From: Planctomycetota bacterium
Lineage (GTDB): Bacteria > Planctomycetota > Phycisphaerae > Phycisphaerales > UBA1924
Direction of reading: 5' to 3'
Length of the DNA stretch: 8,284 bases
NCBI GenBank assembly: GCA_023434205.1
Contig: JAEYTB010000059.1
Coordinates: 1-8,284, forward strand
Below are positions 5,901 to 8,284 of this stretch, in pieces (positions within the stretch are counted from its first letter, which is position 1; the number at the start of each line of letters is the position of its first letter). A model generated the notes under the pieces. That model searched no databases. It was not told the DNA's origin and was given only the letters and a program-made list of their open reading frames with translations. Made by a program: the position numbers and the translations under genes.

Positions 5901-8284
5901 GGGCGGGTCGAGCTTTATGACAGCGAGGCCAACGCCAAGGCGACCACGGGCACGACGGGCCGCAAGGACCTCACTTCCTCTGGCGCGGGCAGCAGCCACA
6001 AGTTGGACATGCCCTTCCCGGCTGGCGAGGTCACGTTCAACCCCAACCCCAACTCGGTGCGCGTGTTTGAGGTCGGCGCGAACAGCGGCCTGCACACCGG
6101 CGACGAGGTGGTGTACAACCAGGGCGCCGGCGCCCCGCCCGTGGGCGGGCTCACCAACGGCAACACGTACTACGTGATCATGATCGACGATACCCACGCG
6201 CAGCTCGCGACCTCCCGCGAGAACGCGCTCAAGGGCACGGCGATCGCGCTCACCTCTGACGACACTTCGGATGACGACTTCCTGACCGAGGCCACGCACA
6301 GCACGATCGCGAAGGCCACCTCGGGCGCCGGCGCTTCGAACGTTGGCGTCGCGGGCTCGGTCGCCGTGAACCGCGCGGAAGCGATCACGACCGCAACCTC
6401 CGCGGGCTCGGCCACTCTGCAGGACGGCCCCGACGGCGGCGCCGGCGTCGGCGCTCTGAGCGTGCGTGCTCACGGCCGCACCCTCAACGAGGCCAGGGCG
6501 CTCCCCGAGGGCGCGGGCGCCGTGGCCGACAGCGTGGGCGTGGGCGCGTCCTTCGCCCTCAGCCTCGCGTTCAGCGACACCACGGCGGAGATCACGGGCG
6601 GTTCAATCACGGGCGCGGCCGGGAACATCACCGTCGAGGCGAAGGGCCTGCACACCTCCGAGACCGAGGCGCGCAACGGCGCCGGCGGCGGCACCGCCGT
6701 GGGCGGAGCGGTCGCGGTCTTCATCAGCGAAAGCGACACCAAGGCGCGGATCGGCGCCGGTACGGGTTTGAATACCTCCGGCGCAGCGAACATCACCTCC
6801 GACCACGCGCACACCATCTTCACCAAGGCCAGCTCCGAGGCCAAGGGCGACAGCGCGGCGGTGGGCGCCTCGGTGGGCGTCACGTGGGTCACCGACACCA
6901 ACAGGGCCCAGCTCGACGGCCGCAACCTGACCTCCACGGGCGCGACCACGATCAAGAGCGAACTGACCATCACCAGCGCCCTGGATGTCCATGCCAGCGC
7001 GGCGGGCGGGGATGAGAACGACAACGACGAGGCCGATACCGAGGCGGGCAAGCAGCGGAACAACAACTCCACCTCCGGCGGCGGCCGCAGCGATTCGAAC
7101 GCCAACGCCAAGACTCAGTCGGACAACGCCAACAGCTCGTCCAGCTCGGAGAACGGCTCGGGCGGCAGCGGCGTGGGCGTCGCCGCGGCGATCGCCATCG
7201 GCTACCTCAAGGTCACCAACCAGGCCCAGACCCTCAACGGCGCGGACATCGACGCGGGCGGGGCGCTCACCATCAGCGCCCCCGTCAGCATCGACGCGAA
7301 GTCTCAGGCCGACTCCACGGCGGTCAATCTCGACAGCGACGTGAGCATCGGCGCGGCCGTCGCGTTGAACTTCGTCTCCCTCACGAACACGGCCTCGGTC
7401 AGCTCGAACTCCAACGTCAAGGGCGCCGGCGTCACCATCGAGGCGATTACGACGGGCAACGAGCGGAATGACTACGTCGCCACGGCGTACACCGCCGCGG
7501 GCAACAAGAGCGGCAGCACCGCCGTCGCCGGGGCGATCGCGCTCAACGTGATCGACACCGAGGTGATGGCGATCGCGTATGACAACTCCACGATCCGCTC
7601 CACCGCGGGCGTGTCGGTCACCGCCGAGCACGTGATGGGCTTGCAGGCCGTCGCCGCCTCCGGCGCGTTCTCGAGCGATTCGGGCTTCGGCGCCGCGGCG
7701 GCGATCAACGTGGTCGGCATCGGCACGGGCGGCTCCAACACGCTGGCCAGCCTGGGCGACCCGGACGGGGATGAGGTCGGCGCGACGGTGCAGGCCGACG
7801 GCGCGGTCGCCGTGTCGGCCACGCACACGCTGGGCATGACCGGGGTCGTGGACCTCGCACCCGCCATCAACGACGCGGGCATCGACGACCCGAGCATCAC
7901 GATTGGTTCGCTCGCGGTCGCGGGCGCCGCGGCCTCCGGCGGCAGCGGGTTCGCAGGCTCGGCCTCGATCAATATCTTCGAGACCAACACGATGGCGACC
8001 GTCGGCCGGGGCACGACGGTGCGCGGCTTCGCGGGCGGCGCGACCAAGGCCGGCTCGGTCTCCGCGGTGGCGATGGACTCGACGGACTGGACCTCCCTCG
8101 CCGGCAGCCTGGGCGTCGGCCTGGACGGGGCCGGCTTCGGCGCTGGCCTGGACCTTTCCATCATCAAGAAGAACACCAACGGCTTCATCGGCCGCAGCAC
8201 CGACATCGCCACCAGCGGCAACGTCAACGTGAGCGGCTCTTCGACGGAATCGCTGCTGTCGATCTCCGCGAACATCGGCTTCAG
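2985..8284 (+). CDS. Giant LEPR-XLL-type beta-strand-repeat surface protein (3' end outside window)
   Basis: The frame stays open for 1766 codons to the window end; no stop was found on reading through it, so the protein is longer. Residues 1-47 are basic and lack a classical hydrophobic signal. Residues 48-60 are LEAMEQRVLLAAD, a variant of the LEPR-XLL motif found near the N-terminus of very large exported proteins in planctomycetes and some other bacteria. Residues about 61-259 form a beta-rich, Asp-containing head. From about 260 onward there are some 21 diverged units of about 54 residues. Each has a Gly/Val/Ala strand such as VGVGAAVAVN, a D-T-A segment, a short G-G-x-I/V turn and an Ala/Thr-rich strand pair. 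Acidic inserts and two tandem beta modules interrupt the array. Composition is Ala, Gly, Thr, Ser, Asp and Asn rich; I saw no cysteine. Inferred: an exported beta-solenoid-like cell-surface or adhesive protein. Its ligand is unknown. Minus-strand frames opposite it are shadows. Confidence 0.93.
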   Translation, partial: MKTPSSRQPHSPATLLTSAGRPASLFAKMGHALRGAGGALRAHRPHALEAMEQRVLLAADISYTYSAGDILKFNDGDLDDNNYQVRIVDVGGTDFLRLIAEDGSTLAEGALANDGVNKLTLTGNEFLGDRVTIDFSNYAGQTAGDPRYQIQILTDGQGVIPFIGQDDKVTIIGDGGYQLQSLDVQAKEDVTITGKVFATGNISIKSSATDTEGLPGVDGLLFTAESLITVTGSDARLQGADITLLAETTITITTSDFSPGDVNIAFAIANADANVVIAGGVIQASGALNVEAKSTVTSTLSTLPDDNNDDDDSVDAAVASSVIDSAVGVTISGGDIDATGAATFKSTNNVTASNTADGLTGDQGGTVAFTLFLGDTSMIVTGGTVDAASVTMQAVSDRNGTSLAKATVGGANSSGGGSNESEKRLDDPNKDGNNSDKASTGEGDVGFAAAVAVAVATGDTISSITGGAVRASSGDLELSASGKLTLTTTGDGSSKTGGGTSVGVGVAINIVSTDVTATLGGAAEVDGTNVRVKAVTPSSKLNASATSGAGGSNLGVAGSLALSVSVMDTDAILSGSPQANGANVLLSAESTVESKAVANAKVNSSGDATGVGASVAINIANNDTQARLLNGATVAGANDLSLTAKGDQAAVTEAKGGASGGSVGVTPVVAVGITNYDTRALLETGALLTVGGAFTAEATHNGKVNTLADGAAAGTSAAVGAAIAFTYSKDDTIATTLRNITTGTGAVTFSSSSIGQNTTRAKASASGAQDDGEDAQSKGDGKRAAGNDRAASGGASGSGTETKSKAETSGETDGGDGNSIAVAAAISISIVDSESRAEIGNGRTITSGGMLTIRSRSNVDGAAIADGTAVDAGSAGVGAAVAVNTVDVDNIASLGTSTVTSDGLTVEALMTDRKVGVQTGTIPVVDTTKETIFLGMGHGLATGQEVEYDDGGGTAIGGLTDGTTYYVRDVGNGRVELYDSEANAKATTGTTGRKDLTSSGAGSSHKLDMPFPAGEVTFNPNPNSVRVFEVGANSGLHTGDEVVYNQGAGAPPVGGLTNGNTYYVIMIDDTHAQLATSRENALKGTAIALTSDDTSDDDFLTEATHSTIAKATSGAGASNVGVAGSVAVNRAEAITTATSAGSATLQDGPDGGAGVGALSVRAHGRTLNEARALPEGAGAVADSVGVGASFALSLAFSDTTAEITGGSITGAAGNITVEAKGLHTSETEARNGAGGGTAVGGAVAVFISESDTKARIGAGTGLNTSGAANITSDHAHTIFTKASSEAKGDSAAVGASVGVTWVTDTNRAQLDGRNLTSTGATTIKSELTITSALDVHASAAGGDENDNDEADTEAGKQRNNNSTSGGGRSDSNANAKTQSDNANSSSSSENGSGGSGVGVAAAIAIGYLKVTNQAQTLNGADIDAGGALTISAPVSIDAKSQADSTAVNLDSDVSIGAAVALNFVSLTNTASVSSNSNVKGAGVTIEAITTGNERNDYVATAYTAAGNKSGSTAVAGAIALNVIDTEVMAIAYDNSTIRSTAGVSVTAEHVMGLQAVAASGAFSSDSGFGAAAAINVVGIGTGGSNTLASLGDPDGDEVGATVQADGAVAVSATHTLGMTGVVDLAPAINDAGIDDPSITIGSLAVAGAAASGGSGFAGSASINIFETNTMATVGRGTTVRGFAGGATKAGSVSAVAMDSTDWTSLAGSLGVGLDGAGFGAGLDLSIIKKNTNGFIGRSTDIATSGNVNVSGSSTESLLSISANIGF
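3126..3164 (+). other. LEPR-XLL-like N-terminal motif (coding)
   Basis: Residues 48-60 read LEAMEQRVLLAAD. They fit the LEPR-XLL pattern (acidic residue, Arg two positions later, then a short hydrophobic triplet and A/S-A-D) but with MEQR in place of LEPR. In this protein class the motif marks the boundary between a basic leader and the mature beta-rich part; its exact sorting role is not established. Confidence 0.75.
3897..3929 (+). other. Acidic insert 0 of the repeat array (coding)
   Basis: Residues 305-315 read DDNNDDDDSVD and sit just before the hydrophobic strand of the second unit. This is the shortest of four inserts at the same position in the unit. Confidence 0.65.
4218..4316 (+). 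other. Acidic insert 1 with a DxNxDG calcium-loop-like motif (coding)
   Basis: Residues 412-444 are Gly/Ser/Asn/Asp rich. They include D427-x-N429-x-D431-G432 with D436 following, which resembles the Ca-binding loops of dockerin and thrombospondin type 3 repeats. A single loop is only suggestive. Confidence 0.5.
5289..5435 (+). other. Charged low-complexity insert 2 (coding)
   Basis: Residues 769-817 are a disordered-looking stretch rich in Gly, Ser, Thr, Asp, Glu and Lys with no hydrophobic core. It separates an A-x-A-S-A-S-G-A end of one unit from the SIAVAAAISIS strand of the next. Confidence 0.65.
5772..6305 (+). other. Two tandem HGL-TG...GGLT-G-TYYV beta modules inserted in one repeat (coding)
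   Basis: Module 1 (residues about 930-1007) has HGLATGQEVEY, a Gly-rich turn, IGGLTDGTTYYV and VELYDSEANA. Module 2 (about 1023-1105) has SGLHTGDEVVYN, VGGLTNGNTYYV and AQLATSRENALKGTAI. The spacing of the shared parts is similar, so they are homologous copies. Modules of this kind occur, usually in tandem, in giant repeat proteins of other bacteria, generally without known function. They interrupt unit 11, whose tail (A-K-A-T-S-G-A-G) resumes after module 2. Confidence 0.75.
7011..7172 (+). other. Asn/Ser/Asp-rich insert 3 (coding)
   Basis: Residues 1343-1396 are 54 residues with an acidic first third (DENDNDEADTEAG) and a Ser/Asn-rich remainder containing a run of five Ser. It is the longest of the four inserts and again ends directly before a GVGVAAAIAIG strand. 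Confidence 0.65.

Larger units (their letters stand above)
3762..8284 (+). repeat. Array of about 21 diverged ~54-residue beta-strand repeats (coding)
   Basis: Repeat starts can be followed by the strand VGVGAAVAVN or close variants: VGVGVAINIV, LGVAGSLALS, TGVGASVAIN, VGVTPVVAVG, AAVGAAIAFT, IAVAAAISIS, AGVGAAVAVN, VGVAGSVAVN, VGVGASFALS, AVGGAVAVFI, AAVGASVGVT, VGVAAAIAIG, SIGAAVALNF, AVAGAIALNV, GFGAAAAINV, GFAGSASINI and GFGAGLDLSI, plus three or four weaker ones at the N-terminal end. The shared frame of a unit is strand, D/N-T-A, Gly turn, I/V-x-A/S-G, V-x-V-x-A, A-x-A. Copies are too diverged at DNA level to be a recent tandem duplication. The last three units change GV to GF, which may mark approach to a C-terminal cap. 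Confidence 0.8.

Overview
The window is GC-rich and looks like the chromosome of a planctomycete, most likely of the Phycisphaerae type. Three things point that way: a type IV pilin-like protein with both the N-terminal FTLIELLVVIAIIALL helix and the C-terminal H-X9-DG motif; a giant surface-type repeat protein with a LEPR-XLL-like N-terminal motif (LEAMEQRVLLAAD); and genes that mostly lack strong Shine-Dalgarno sites. No mobile element, CRISPR array or rRNA is visible.

Layout. Positions 1-542 (+) hold the 3' end of a gene that starts before the window. Its product weakly resembles the C-terminal part of guanidino-group deiminases. It converges, with one base between the two stop codons, on a minus-strand pair: a pseudopilin gene (1952-1086) followed 65 bases later by a membrane-anchored, DsbD-gamma-like thioredoxin gene (1020-544). 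These two may share a transcript. Positions 1953-2390 contain no convincing gene. A minus-strand tRNA-Gly(TCC) gene lies at 2462-2391, with a good -10 box (TATACT) almost touching it. Positions 2463-2984 are noncoding and carry a candidate sigma70 promoter (TTGACA, 17-bp spacer, extended -10) and several mutually exclusive hairpins.

From 2985 to the window end (+) one reading frame stays open for at least 1766 codons and has no stop in the window. It encodes a giant, apparently cysteine-free, Ala/Gly/Thr/Ser/Asp-rich protein. After the LEPR-XLL-like N-terminus and a beta-rich head come about 21 diverged copies of a roughly 54-residue unit. The units are interrupted at the same position by acidic, hydrophilic inserts. 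One unit carries two tandem beta modules of the HGL-TG...GGLT-G-TYYV type. This is very probably an exported or cell-surface protein with a beta-solenoid-like fold. Its exact job cannot be told from sequence.

The genes do not form one obvious pathway. A common theme is the cell envelope: a pseudopilin, an extracytoplasmic thioredoxin and a giant surface protein. The most notable object is the giant repeat protein with its periodic acidic inserts and its structured leader. The very long minus-strand open frames opposite it are high-GC shadows.
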